From UBA3792 sp964426415 (GTDB taxonomy: Bacteria; Bacillota; Clostridia; Christensenellales; CAG-138): a stretch of DNA of 64,000 nt. Shown piece after piece: positions 16,332 to 24,476 of this stretch. The notes under the pieces were generated by a model that was not told the DNA's origin, made no database searches, and worked only from the letters and a program-made list of their open reading frames with translations. The stretch covers positions 1 through 64,000 of the forward strand of contig CAYRQM010000001.1 of the NCBI GenBank assembly GCA_964426415.1, given 5' to 3'. The position numbers and the translations under genes were made by a program. Every line of letters starts with the position of its first letter. The first letter of the stretch is position 1.

Positions 16332-17273
16332 ATGATAGAAATGGAAAAGCCCAAACTCGAATGCGTAGAGAGCACGAACAAGTACGGCAAGTTTGTCGTC
16401 GAGCCTCTTGAACGCGGATTTGGCACAACTCTGGGCAACTCGATGCGTCGAGTACTCTTAAGTAGCCTCCCCGGCGTAGCGGCAACGTCCATTCGTATCG
16501 ATGGCGTCCTGCACGAGTTCTCCACGATCGAGGGCGTCAAGGAAGACGTCACCGAGATCGTGCTCAACCTCAAGGAGCTGATTGTCAAGCTGCACAGCGA
16601 TGAACCGAAAAAGGTCATCATCGATGCGGTAGGGCCCTGCGAAGTGAAGGCAGAAGACATTCTGCCCGATGCGGAGGTCGAGGTGGTCAACCCCGATCTG
16701 CACATCGCCACCATCGACGCAGGCGGCAGGCTCCATATGGAGATCATGCTGGATCACGGCAGAGGATACGTTGTATCCGATCGCAACAAGCGTCCGGATA
16801 TGCCGATCGGCGAGATCGCGGTAGACTCCATCTTCACACCGATCACCAAGGTCAACTTCACGGTTGAGAACACCCGTGTGGGTCAGATCACCGACTTTGA
16901 CAAGCTGACGTTGGAAATCTGGACGGATGGCAGCATCCAGCCCGAGGAAGCGGCGTCCTTGGCGGCGAAGATTCTGACAGAGCATCTGTTGCTCTTCATC
17001 AATCTCACCGAGCATGTACAGGACGTTGAAATCCTCAAGGAAAAGGACGACAAAAAGAAAGAAAAGATTCTCGAAATGAACATCGAAGATCTGGACTTGT
17101 CGGTTCGTTCTTACAACTGCCTCAAGCGCGCAGGCATCAACACGGTTGAAGAGCTTGTGCAGCGCGACGAGGATGAGATGATGAAGGTCAGAAACCTTGG
17201 CCGCAAGTCTCTCGAAGAAGTACAGCAAAAACTGGCGCAATTGGGCTTGTCCCTGCGCACGAACGAAGAGTAA
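16332..17273 (+). CDS. rpoA: RNA polymerase alpha subunit
   Basis: 313 residues. The N-terminal domain (about 1-230) dimerises and binds beta and beta-prime, with LERGFGTTLGNSMRRVLLSSLPG. After a charged linker (KEKDDKKKEKI, about 234-246) the C-terminal domain has SVRSYNCLKRAGI and MKVRNLGRKSLEEV, which contacts UP-element DNA and activators. AAGGAGGG precedes the ATG. Confidence 0.98.
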   Translation: MIEMEKPKLECVESTNKYGKFVVEPLERGFGTTLGNSMRRVLLSSLPGVAATSIRIDGVLHEFSTIEGVKEDVTEIVLNLKELIVKLHSDEPKKVIIDAVGPCEVKAEDILPDAEVEVVNPDLHIATIDAGGRLHMEIMLDHGRGYVVSDRNKRPDMPIGEIAVDSIFTPITKVNFTVENTRVGQITDFDKLTLEIWTDGSIQPEEAASLAAKILTEHLLLFINLTEHVQDVEILKEKDDKKKEKILEMNIEDLDLSVRSYNCLKRAGINTVEELVQRDEDEMMKVRNLGRKSLEEVQQKLAQLGLSLRTNEE

Positions 17274-17286
17274 GGAGGAAGCAACA

Positions 17287-17793
17287 ATGGCAAATCGGAA
17301 ACTGGGAATGCCCTCTGACCAGCGTGTTGCAATGCTCAGAAATCAGACTACGGCACTCATTTGGAACGGGAAGATCGTTACCACCGCGACGAAGGCGAAG
17401 GAGATTCGCAGCATCGCGGAAAAGCTCATCACGCTTGCCGTGAACGAGTATGAAAACAGCGAGACCGTTGAAAAAGAAACGCACAACGAGAAGGATCAGA
17501 TCGTCAAGGTCGAAAAGGCACAGGATCTGCCCTCCAAGTTGCACGCCCGCCGTCAGCTCATGGCATATCTGTATGATGTGCCCGAAGCAAAGTCCAAGGA
17601 CGAGAGCAAGAGCGACTACAAAGAGCGCACCGCGGATAAAGCCCATCCCATCGTGGAGAAGCTGTTCCGTGAGCTGGGCCCGAAGTACGCGGCACGCGCA
17701 AAGGAAGGCAAGAAGGGCGGTTACACCCGCATGTTCAAGCTTGGGCCCCGTCGCGGTGACGCAGCGGACATGGTCGTGCTGGAGCTTGTCTAA
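17287..17793 (+). CDS. rplQ: Ribosomal protein L17 with internal insertions
   Basis: 168 residues; typical Firmicutes L17 is about 115-130. Core motifs are intact: MANRKLGMPSDQRVAMLRN, LHARRQLMAYL and GYTRMFKLGPRRGD. Two charged, low-complexity stretches account for the excess, about residues 53-83 (rich in Glu/Lys) and 99-118. Final gene of the cluster, followed by a terminator. Confidence 0.96.
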   Translation: MANRKLGMPSDQRVAMLRNQTTALIWNGKIVTTATKAKEIRSIAEKLITLAVNEYENSETVEKETHNEKDQIVKVEKAQDLPSKLHARRQLMAYLYDVPEAKSKDESKSDYKERTADKAHPIVEKLFRELGPKYAARAKEGKKGGYTRMFKLGPRRGDAADMVVLELV

Positions 17794-17801
17794 CCCAAAT
17801 C

Positions 17802-17844
17802 ACCACACAAAGGAGCTGTCGTTTGACGGTTCCTTTTTTTTGTG
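17802..17844 (+). terminator. Terminator of the ribosomal cluster
   Basis: CCACACAAAGGA and its lower stem pair with TCC-T8-GTGG around an inner stem TGTC/GACG; the 3' arm is an eight-T run. The structure follows the rplQ stop by about 10 bases. Confidence 0.8.
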
Positions 17845-17945
17845 GGCAAAGCGCAGCCGCCCGCTGTTTTGGGACGCGAATAGGACGGGGCAAATTTCAA
17901 ATGCGCAAGGCTTTGCGGAAAAGCAAGCGCCCTTCTTTCACGCTT

Positions 17946-18085
17946 CTCACTTTCTAACACTGTTAGCAAGTGTTAGAAAGCGTTAGAAAGCGTGAGCAAA
18001 AATCTCCTTGTTTTCGGCATAAAATGCCCCTTTCCGCCGTGTTTCTCACTTGCCAACACTGTTAGAAAGTGTTAGAAAGCGTGAG
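17946..18085. repeat. Two related stem-loop repeats
   Basis: Copy 1 (17946-17996) and copy 2 (18045-18085) both start CTCACTT and end GTTAGAAAGCGTGAGCAAAA. Copy 1 contains a 12-base perfect stem CTTTCTAACACT/AGTGTTAGAAAG and an extra GTTAGAAAGC unit. They lie between convergent rplQ and the vanW-family gene, in a 380-base gap with no gene. No T tract; purpose unknown. Confidence 0.75.
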
Positions 18086-18120
18086 CAAAACCGCTTGCAG
18101 TATCCCTTGCTTTTCGGTAC

Positions 18121-18148
18121 AAAAAACGCCGCAGAAGCTGCAGCGTTT
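18121..18148 (-). terminator. Terminator of the vanW-family gene
   Basis: On the reverse strand AAACGC-T-GCAG-CTT-CTGC-G-GCGTTT is followed by a T run of six, 26 bases past the stop codon. Confidence 0.85.
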
Positions 18149-18174
18149 GGAATGGTGAAAGGGCTTCCGTTGGC

Positions 18175-19998
18175 TTACGGGATGACGGGGATATCGACGT
18201 CGCCGGGATCGTCGGTCTCGCTGGGCTTGGGCGTGGTTACGGGGGCGGAGGTGGTGACGGCGCTGCCGACCTTTTGCTGCAGCTGAATCATTTTGTATTC
18301 GGTGTACTCGGTGTAGACCGTCTTGACAAACACGCCGTTGACGTACTGATCCACATAGATGTTGACCTTGTAGCCGTCGTGGGGGTTGCGCAGCACGATG
18401 GGATCGTCGTCGGCAGACATATTCTTGTCGATGGTGATTTCGGGCGTGTACATGGCATAGGGCGTCTGCTCGACGATTTCGTTGCGGCAGCGATACTCCA
18501 AGCCCGCCTCGGAAAGCGTGCCATACACCTCTACGACGATGTCCTTGCGCCGCCCGCTGGTGGCGTCTTTTGTAATGTAGATGAACACATAGATGGTGTT
18601 GTCCAGCGTGTTGGTGAACTTGAAATCGATGTGGCCGTAATCGACCGTCGCGTCAAAGCCCAACCCGTCTACATACTTGCTGGTGACGTAATCGGACGGG
18701 ATGCTGTGCCCGGTGCGGATGTATTTGGTGACGCCTGCCCGCAGCAGCGCGTTGTACATGGTGGTGGACACTTGGCAGACGCCGCCGCCCGCTTCCTTGC
18801 GGTAGCCTTGGTTGTAGACGGCGTTGGCTTCTTCCCAGCCGGTGGAAACGGCGCGATTGCCCGTGGTGTCGTTGAAGCTGAACACTTCGCCCGGATTCAG
18901 CACCAGAACGCGCATCAGTCCCGAAGCCTTGGAAATGTTGTGATCGCGTGCCACGGCGTTTTGGTATTCCTCCTCGGTGATGCCGGAGGACTTTTTGTAG
19001 CGGTATGAGGTGGAATACGACGACAGCAACGTCGTTTGCGCCTTGAGCATCTCGGTGGTCACGGCAGGCGTCGAGACGGAAACGGTGGGCGTGATGGTGG
19101 TTTGGTAAGCGCCGCTTTGAATCGCGGCTTCGACCTCGGCAAGCACGGCGTCATAGTCGATCTGCATGCCGCTGGTGCCATCGGTATAAGAGAAGTAGGG
19201 CTTGTAGCAGGTCGCGCCGTCGATGTCGTACGTTTCGTAAAGGACTTCGGCTTTGGCGTTCACGGCGTGCCCTTGAATGCTGTCGTTCATGGCGTAGAGC
19301 GAAGCCTGCAGCGTTTCATCGTCGTGGGTCAACGATACGGTGAGCGTCTTGGCGCCCTTCGCCGCCACGGCTTCGGCAAGCGCGGCGTTGAGCGCGTCGG
19401 CGGTGTAGGAAAGCCCAATCTGATCGGCGGTCAGCACTTGACTGACGCCCTCGTAGGAGATGGTGATGGCGACGGTTGCACGCTCCTGCTCCAACGCGGT
19501 GGCGACAGCGGCGCGGGCGCTTGCGACGGTCATGCCCTGCACGGACACGCCGTTGATGGTGACGTTTGCCGCAATCGTGTCGTCGTCCGAAACATTGGGC
19601 GATGCGGTGGTGGAGGGATCGTTGGCGGGGGAGACGCAGGTGCTGCCGCTGCCGCAGTTGACCGCAATGCCGATGATGACGGCGACGATCAGAGCCAGCA
19701 CGGCAAACAGCAATAGGAACATCGTGAAACGTCCCCAACGATTCTTTTTCTTTTTGCGCCGCTTTTGCGGCGGACGGGACGAACCGCTTGTGCCGCTTGC
19801 GTGGGCAGGCGCGGCAGAACGCGGTTTCGCGCTTGTGTTGGCAAATTGGTAGGTGCCGTTTGGCGCGGTGAATCCGTCGTCCGCGGACGACGCTTGGCGC
19901 ACGGGCGCCTTGCGCGCAGAGGAAAAGTCTCGCGCGAAGTCGGCAGTGTCAATCGTGTGACCGGAATGCGGTGTTTCCGTCGGTGCATATGTACTCAT
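18175..19998 (-). CDS. VanW-family membrane-anchored protein
   Basis: 607 residues. A basic cytosolic segment (RRKKKKNRWGR, about 80-90) leads into one membrane span (92-113), then a Ser/Thr-rich linker, a YoaR-like peptidoglycan-binding-like region (INGVSVQGMTVASARAAV, about 145 on) and a VanW domain around 350-480 with LNPGEVFSFNDTTG and GGGVCQVSTTMYNALL. VanW occurs as an accessory gene in some glycopeptide-resistance clusters, but most family members are chromosomal envelope proteins of unknown activity. The frame is open to 20106, but the promoter at 20005-20033 predicts transcription starting at the ATG at 19998, so that start is chosen. Confidence 0.88.
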   Translation of the reverse strand: MSTYAPTETPHSGHTIDTADFARDFSSARKAPVRQASSADDGFTAPNGTYQFANTSAKPRSAAPAHASGTSGSSRPPQKRRKKKKNRWGRFTMFLLLFAVLALIVAVIIGIAVNCGSGSTCVSPANDPSTTASPNVSDDDTIAANVTINGVSVQGMTVASARAAVATALEQERATVAITISYEGVSQVLTADQIGLSYTADALNAALAEAVAAKGAKTLTVSLTHDDETLQASLYAMNDSIQGHAVNAKAEVLYETYDIDGATCYKPYFSYTDGTSGMQIDYDAVLAEVEAAIQSGAYQTTITPTVSVSTPAVTTEMLKAQTTLLSSYSTSYRYKKSSGITEEEYQNAVARDHNISKASGLMRVLVLNPGEVFSFNDTTGNRAVSTGWEEANAVYNQGYRKEAGGGVCQVSTTMYNALLRAGVTKYIRTGHSIPSDYVTSKYVDGLGFDATVDYGHIDFKFTNTLDNTIYVFIYITKDATSGRRKDIVVEVYGTLSEAGLEYRCRNEIVEQTPYAMYTPEITIDKNMSADDDPIVLRNPHDGYKVNIYVDQYVNGVFVKTVYTEYTEYKMIQLQQKVGSAVTTSAPVTTPKPSETDDPGDVDIPVIP

Positions 19999-20004
19999 AC
20001 TGGC

Positions 20005-20033
20005 ATTATACCAAATGTTCGCTCCATACTCAA
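20005..20033 (-). promoter_or_regulatory. vanW-family promoter, predicted leaderless
   Basis: TTGAGT, 17 bases, TATAAT, then GCCAGT and the ATG. Expected transcription start is the A of the ATG. No Shine-Dalgarno sequence precedes the start. Confidence 0.85.
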
Positions 20034-20100
20034 TAGGAAAAAAACATTTTGCAATTCGTACAAATACCGCGAGAAATGTGCGTGCCGCGACAAGTTTCAT

Positions 20101-20129
20101 TTGCATTCGAGATAATTTGATGATATAAT
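20101..20129 (+). promoter_or_regulatory. Promoter of the dockerin-like gene
   Basis: TTGCAT, 17 bases, TATAAT; divergent from the vanW-family promoter 70 bases away. Confidence 0.85.
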
Positions 20130-20160
20130 CAATATGTAAGAATAGATGGAGGTGTACAAA

Positions 20161-21327
20161 ATGAAAAATCGTTTCTTTGCAACCCTTCTGAGTATTCTAC
20201 TGTTATTCGCCTTGCTTCCGATCGGCAGCACCGAGGCGCTGATGGGGGTTACCTATGACGCCGCCACCGACACGCTGAACTGGGAGTATACGGCGCCGCC
20301 GGCCTACTACATGCTGCAAGTGGAATGGGGTTCGGTCATAGAGATGCTTGCCCCGCACCTTTCGGGGGAACTCACCTCTTTGCCCAATTTCAGCGATTAC
20401 CTTTACGCATTTGGTTTCTATGGTCAGGTCAAGATTTGGCTTACCGCAATCGGGCAATCCGGCACCGGCTTCGGCTGCGCCGCGATTGTAAACATTCCGG
20501 CGCCTGCGGACAGCATCGTCCTGGCGACGCCGGTTTGCACGGCATCCTGCGATCACCGTGTCCATTGGGATGCCGTTCCAAATGCCGATCAATACGTCGT
20601 GCTCATTCAATACCCAAGTGGATCGAACGAGTCATACCAGCTGGCAAACACCACGACGTCTTATTTGGCGCCCAACAATACCACGGTTTCTGTTTATGCG
20701 CAAGCGCGTACGTCGCCGTATTTGAGCAGCGGCTATGGCGCGGTTTCCGTAGATGACAGTGTTCCGCACACGGTGTCCGCCTACACCACCGTCACGGAAC
20801 CCACTTGCACCGCAGCGGGCAGTGAATCGGGCGTTTGTTCGGTGTGCAGCCGGACGATTACGCGGGAAATTCCCGCCTTGGCGCATGCGCCCGCTGCGTA
20901 TGCGGACATTCCCGCCACCTGCACGGAGGCGGGGCAGACGGGCGGCACCTATTGTTCGGTTTGCAACGAGCAGCTCACGGCGCCCACGGTCGTTGCGGCG
21001 TTGGGACACGATCCCACCTATGTCAGCAACGGCGATTGCACCCACACCGTCACCTGTTCGCGCTGCGACGAGGTGTTGGAGGCGAACGCGCCCTGTACGC
21101 CCGTTGACCATGTCTGCACGCTCTGCGGCGGCTATGTCTTCCTAAAGGGCGACGTCAACTTGGATACCGCCGTCACCGCGCAGGACGCTGCAGCTTTGAT
21201 GCGCTACATCGTGGGGCTGGATGCGCTCACCGAAATCAAGCTGCTTGCCGCCAATGTGGACGGCGGAAGCCTCACATCGTCAGACGCCGCCTGCATTTTG
21301 CGGTATGTGGTCAACAGCGCTTGGTAA
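20161..21327 (+). CDS. Secreted protein with Cys-pair repeats and C-terminal dockerin-like domain
   Basis: 388 residues. Signal peptide KNRFFATLLSILLLFALLPIGSTEA at the start (hydrophobic core about 6-20). Residues about 25-200 look like a beta-sandwich region of unknown type. Next come repeats of the form PTCTAAGS...CSVCSR...PALAH and ATCTEAGQTGGTYCSVC, a pattern common in surface proteins of gut Clostridia. The last 65 residues have two calcium-loop-like units, GDVNLDTAVTAQDAAALMRYI and NVDGGSLTSSDAACILRYV, as in type I dockerins. That would dock it to a cohesin partner, none of which is in this window. GGAGG at 20148-20152 sets the ATG at 20161 over 20146. Confidence 0.8.
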   Translation: MKNRFFATLLSILLLFALLPIGSTEALMGVTYDAATDTLNWEYTAPPAYYMLQVEWGSVIEMLAPHLSGELTSLPNFSDYLYAFGFYGQVKIWLTAIGQSGTGFGCAAIVNIPAPADSIVLATPVCTASCDHRVHWDAVPNADQYVVLIQYPSGSNESYQLANTTTSYLAPNNTTVSVYAQARTSPYLSSGYGAVSVDDSVPHTVSAYTTVTEPTCTAAGSESGVCSVCSRTITREIPALAHAPAAYADIPATCTEAGQTGGTYCSVCNEQLTAPTVVAALGHDPTYVSNGDCTHTVTCSRCDEVLEANAPCTPVDHVCTLCGGYVFLKGDVNLDTAVTAQDAAALMRYIVGLDALTEIKLLAANVDGGSLTSSDAACILRYVVNSAW

Positions 21328-21339
21328 AAGTGCGATGCA

Positions 21340-21369
21340 AGCGGGCTTGCGGGATGCAGGCCCGTTTTT
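21340..21369 (+). terminator. Terminator after the dockerin-like gene
   Basis: GCGGGCTTGC and GCAGGCCCGT form a stem around GGGAT, followed by five T. Confidence 0.8.
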
Positions 21370-21371
21370 CG

Positions 21372-21400
21372 TTGCAAACGCGGCGGCGGTGTGATAGAAT
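21372..21400 (+). promoter_or_regulatory. trmL promoter
   Basis: TTGCAA, 17 bases, TAGAAT, 18 bases ahead of the start codon. Confidence 0.8.
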
Positions 21401-21418
21401 GGGCGACGGAGGTGCGGA

Positions 21419-21880
21419 ATGATTCATGTAGTATTGGTAGAGCCGGAGATCCCGCAGAACACGGGCAACATCTCCCGCACCTGCGCCGTGACGGGCGCCG
21501 CGCTGCATTTGGTGCGGCCGCTGGGGTTCTCCACGGACGACAAAAGCCTCAAGCGGGCAGGTCTGGATTATTGGGACGCGCTGACGCTTTTCTATTACGA
21601 CAGCATCGAGAAAGTATGGGCGCAGTTTCCCGATGCACGCTTTTTCTATTGCAGCACGCACGCCGCGCATTCCTATGCCGATGTATCCTACCGCGACGGC
21701 GATTTTCTGGTCTTTGGCAAGGAGACGGCAGGGCTGCCCAAATCGCTGCTGCGGGAACACGCGGACGATGCGATTCGCATCCCGATGGGCGACGGACAGC
21801 GCTCTTTGAACCTTTCCAACGCCGTTGCCATCGTCGTTTACGAATGTTTTCGCCAAAATCAGTTCTTTGGATTGAAATAA
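21419..21880 (+). CDS. trmL: tRNA (cytidine/uridine-34 2'-O)-methyltransferase
   Basis: 153 residues, the compact SPOUT fold with a C-terminal knot. Family motifs: VEPEIPQNTGNISRTCAVTGA at 8-28 (EIPQNTGNI), LVFGKETAGLP and IPMGDGQRSLNLSNAVAIV. TrmL/CspR methylates the 2'-OH of the wobble base in tRNA-Leu isoacceptors. ATG 21419 has GGAGG 8 bases upstream. Confidence 0.93.
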   Translation: MIHVVLVEPEIPQNTGNISRTCAVTGAALHLVRPLGFSTDDKSLKRAGLDYWDALTLFYYDSIEKVWAQFPDARFFYCSTHAAHSYADVSYRDGDFLVFGKETAGLPKSLLREHADDAIRIPMGDGQRSLNLSNAVAIVVYECFRQNQFFGLK

Positions 21881-21893
21881 TCAAAAAAAGTAC

Positions 21894-21922
21894 TTGCAAT
21901 GGCGCGATAGCTGTGGTAATAT
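21894..21922 (+). promoter_or_regulatory. rpmB promoter
   Basis: TTGCAA, 17 bases ending TGTGG, TAATAT. The TGG just before the -10 is an extended -10 element. Confidence 0.85.
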
Positions 21923-21957
21923 AACACCGTTCGATTTTTAGCAAGGAGGTGGGCTGA

Positions 21958-22149
21958 ATGGGTAAGTACTGTGAAGTCTGCAATAAGGGAGTCATGTCCG
22001 GCAATACGGTCAGTCATTCCAACCGCAAGGCGAAGCGCAGCTGGGCGCCGAATGTGCAAACCGTACACGTGATCGTGGACGGCAGAGTGCAAAAGATGAG
22101 CGTTTGCACGCGTTGCTTGCGTTCCGGCAAAGTCGCAAGAAGTAACTAA
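21958..22149 (+). CDS. rpmB: Ribosomal protein L28
   Basis: 63 residues. 50S protein near the E site. CEVCNKG at 5-11 and CTRCLRSGKV near the end give the four-cysteine zinc form; HSNRKAKRSWAPN is conserved. Monocistronic: own promoter and terminator. AAGGAGG at 21941-21947. Confidence 0.96.
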   Translation: MGKYCEVCNKGVMSGNTVSHSNRKAKRSWAPNVQTVHVIVDGRVQKMSVCTRCLRSGKVARSN

Positions 22150-22157
22150 CGCCATGC

Positions 22158-22184
22158 AAGCCACCTTGCGGGGTGGCTTTTTTT
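22158..22184 (+). terminator. rpmB terminator
   Basis: AAGCCACC-TTGCGG-GGTGGCTT followed by a run of seven T. Confidence 0.9.
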
Positions 22185-22203
22185 GTACCAAAAGGAGAAC
22201 GCC

Positions 22204-22944
22204 GTGGTCATTACCGCCCGCACAAATCCGCGCATCAAAGCGGTGCGCGCACTGCACAGCGCCAAGGAACGCGCCCAAACCGGTCTGCACCTCATCGAGG
22301 GCGACAAGCTGGTGTGGGACGCGCTGCAAAGCGGCGCCCGTGTGCAAACGGTTTTTGCCACCGAGGGCGCGCGTGTGCCCGATGCGGTCGAAGTGGTCTG
22401 GGTCGACGCTGCCGTCATGGAAGCGCTTTCCTCGGTGCAGACGCCCCAACATCTGTGCGCGGTGGTCGAAACGCCCGATTGCAGCTGTCCCGCAGCCTTT
22501 CCGAGCGGGCTGCTGGTCGTGTTGGACTGCCTGCAGGATCCCGGAAACCTCGGCACCATTTTGCGCACGGCGGACGCGCTGGGCGCAAGCGGCGTTTTGC
22601 TGTCCCGCGATTCGGCAGACCCATTTTCCCCCAAGGCGCTGCGGGCGGCGATGGGCTCTACCTATCACCTGCCGCTGTGGACGGACGATTTGGACAGCGC
22701 GCTGCCGCGCTTGATCGCGCAAGGCTTCACCTGCATTTGTGGCCATCTTTGCGGCACGGAATCCCTGCCCAAGCCAAACCCCAAGACGGCGCTGGTGGTG
22801 GGGAACGAAGGCAACGGCGTCAGCGAAACCACGGCGAAGCTTTGCATCCCCTATCGGATGCCCATGCGAGGCCGTGCCGAATCCCTCAACGCCGCCATCT
22901 TCACCGCGCTTTTGATGAAAGAGCTGCTGGACAAGATGGGATAG
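22204..22944 (+). CDS. TrmH/SpoU-family RNA 2'-O-methyltransferase, GTG start
   Basis: 246 residues. An N-terminal substrate-binding domain (SpoU_sub_bind; RTNPRIKAVRALHSAKER, EGDKLVWDAL) precedes a SPOUT methyltransferase domain with DCLQDPGNLGTILRTADALGA (motif 1), GNEGNGVS (motif 2) and IPMRGRAESLNAAIF (motif 3; MPMRGRAESLN in the sequence). Related proteins modify 23S rRNA (RlmB-like) or tRNA; the target is not decidable from sequence. GTG 22204 is chosen because AAAGGAG lies at 22191-22197. Confidence 0.9.
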   Translation: MVITARTNPRIKAVRALHSAKERAQTGLHLIEGDKLVWDALQSGARVQTVFATEGARVPDAVEVVWVDAAVMEALSSVQTPQHLCAVVETPDCSCPAAFPSGLLVVLDCLQDPGNLGTILRTADALGASGVLLSRDSADPFSPKALRAAMGSTYHLPLWTDDLDSALPRLIAQGFTCICGHLCGTESLPKPNPKTALVVGNEGNGVSETTAKLCIPYRMPMRGRAESLNAAIFTALLMKELLDKMG

Positions 22945-22977
22945 TTTTCCGCTCACAATCCATATATATTATATGAA

Positions 22978-23008
22978 GAAACGCCCCCCAAATATTGGAA
23001 GGCGTTTT
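22978..23008. terminator. Shared terminator for convergent genes
   Basis: AACGCC and GGCGTT flank CCCCAAATATTGGAA, with A and T tracts on the two sides; it can end both the methyltransferase and the MFS gene. Confidence 0.7.
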
Positions 23009-23043
23009 GTTGTTTTTCGTCCCGCTTGTGCAAAAAGAGCCGA

Positions 23044-24366
23044 TCAGACGGGCACGTTGTAGATTTTCTTGACGTCCGCTTTGCCGCGCACCATGACGAG
23101 AAATACGCAGGCGATGTTGACCAAGTTGATGAGCAGCATCACCATCGGGATGGACACGACGAAGGACGCGCCAAACAGCGTGACCGAGGCGGTCTGATCG
23201 ATGACCAGCTTGCCGATGATGCCGCCAAGGAGCTGCCCCAAGATGGCGCCCAGCATATTGAACATTTGAAAGACGCCGTTGAATCGTCCGCGCACGCTGT
23301 CGGGCACATAGCTTTGGGTGGCGGCGATGCGGATGTTGTAGCTGTTGACGCCCAAGATGCCGACACAGAAGGTGCAGGTTCCCATCAGCCACCACAAGGA
23401 ATTGGGCAGGAACAGGTAGCTGCCTTCCAGCACGCAGATGGCAAGGTAGACAAACACGGCGATGGCGAACTTCTTGTCGGTGGGATACTTGGTAAAGTAT
23501 TGGATGCCGCCGCCCGCAAGCCTGCCAAACGTACCCATTGCCATGAGAATCGTAAACAGCATCACGCCCGTGCCAAACAGCGCGGGTACGGTGGCGCTGT
23601 CCATCCGCATGAAATACGGCTGCAGGAATGTTTGGGAAATGCTGCCCAAAAGGGTGGTGCAGAAGAAGTAGGCGGTGATGACGGCAAGCCCCTTTTCCCG
23701 CTTGAGATACCGCACGCCCTCCTTGAGATCGTCGAAAAACGTGCGCAGCGTCTGCCGTGCCGCTTTCTCCGTTTGCGTTTCGTGCACGCGGATGCGCGTT
23801 TCGAAGATGGCGGCGATGAGAAACGTGACGGCGTTGAACAGGAACAGGAACGAAATGCCCTTGTCGCTGACGGTGTAGGCGATGCCCGCAATCGGAATCA
23901 TCACGGCGGCGGACAGCGGCCACAACAGGCTGGAGACCGAGTATGCCTTGCGGAAATTGCCCTTGCTGATGAGATTGGGGTAAAAGCTCTCGTATGCGAC
24001 GCCGTACACGCTGTCGATGGAACCAATCACAACGCTGGCGGCGAGGAAAGCAAAGTATTGAAAGAACCCTTGATACAATAGAATAAAGAGGATCAGGTAC
24101 ATCCCCGCGGAGATAAAGTCCAGCACATAGATGACGCGGCGGCGGGAGAAGCGGTCGAGAATCGGCCCCACCAACAGCGGAAGGAGGATGCGCGGCAGGG
24201 AGTAGATGATCATGAACGCGGCATATGCAAGGGAGTCCTGCGTTTCGGCGTACACCAAAAGCCCCATCGCCCAGCCGGCGACGGAGGAGCCCAGCATGGA
24301 GATCAAGCTGCCGACGGTGATGATCGTGAAGTTTTTTGTCCAAAGCTTTTGCGGTTTCGTTTCCAT
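23044..24366 (-). CDS. Major facilitator superfamily transporter
   Basis: 440 residues with about 12 hydrophobic segments. The loop after segment 2 has GPILDRFSRRRVIYVLD, the MFS motif A form (GxxxDRxxRR). It resembles MFS_3/MacB-like drug or enterobactin-type exporters of Firmicutes; the substrate is unknown. The frame is open to 24477 but the promoter places transcription at or one base before ATG 24366, so the shorter form METKPQKLWTKNF is used; no Shine-Dalgarno sequence is present. Confidence 0.9.
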   Translation of the reverse strand: METKPQKLWTKNFTIITVGSLISMLGSSVAGWAMGLLVYAETQDSLAYAAFMIIYSLPRILLPLLVGPILDRFSRRRVIYVLDFISAGMYLILFILLYQGFFQYFAFLAASVVIGSIDSVYGVAYESFYPNLISKGNFRKAYSVSSLLWPLSAAVMIPIAGIAYTVSDKGISFLFLFNAVTFLIAAIFETRIRVHETQTEKAARQTLRTFFDDLKEGVRYLKREKGLAVITAYFFCTTLLGSISQTFLQPYFMRMDSATVPALFGTGVMLFTILMAMGTFGRLAGGGIQYFTKYPTDKKFAIAVFVYLAICVLEGSYLFLPNSLWWLMGTCTFCVGILGVNSYNIRIAATQSYVPDSVRGRFNGVFQMFNMLGAILGQLLGGIIGKLVIDQTASVTLFGASFVVSIPMVMLLINLVNIACVFLVMVRGKADVKKIYNVPV

Positions 24367-24373
24367 GGCGGCT

Positions 24374-24402
24374 ATTCTACCACAGCCATGCCGGATGCGC
24401 AA
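24374..24402 (-). promoter_or_regulatory. MFS promoter, predicted leaderless
   Basis: TTGCGC, 17 bases ending TGTGG, TAGAAT, then seven bases (AGCCGCC) to the ATG. Confidence 0.8.
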
Positions 24403-24476
24403 GGAATATTCAAAAGGAGGGATGTTCAAAACGGACAAAACATGATAGAATGCTAAAAAGTCAGGAGGAACGACCA

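Noticed and set aside
19999..20106. Longer N terminus for the vanW-family protein
   Set aside because: The extension lies upstream of the predicted transcription start and includes the promoter itself.
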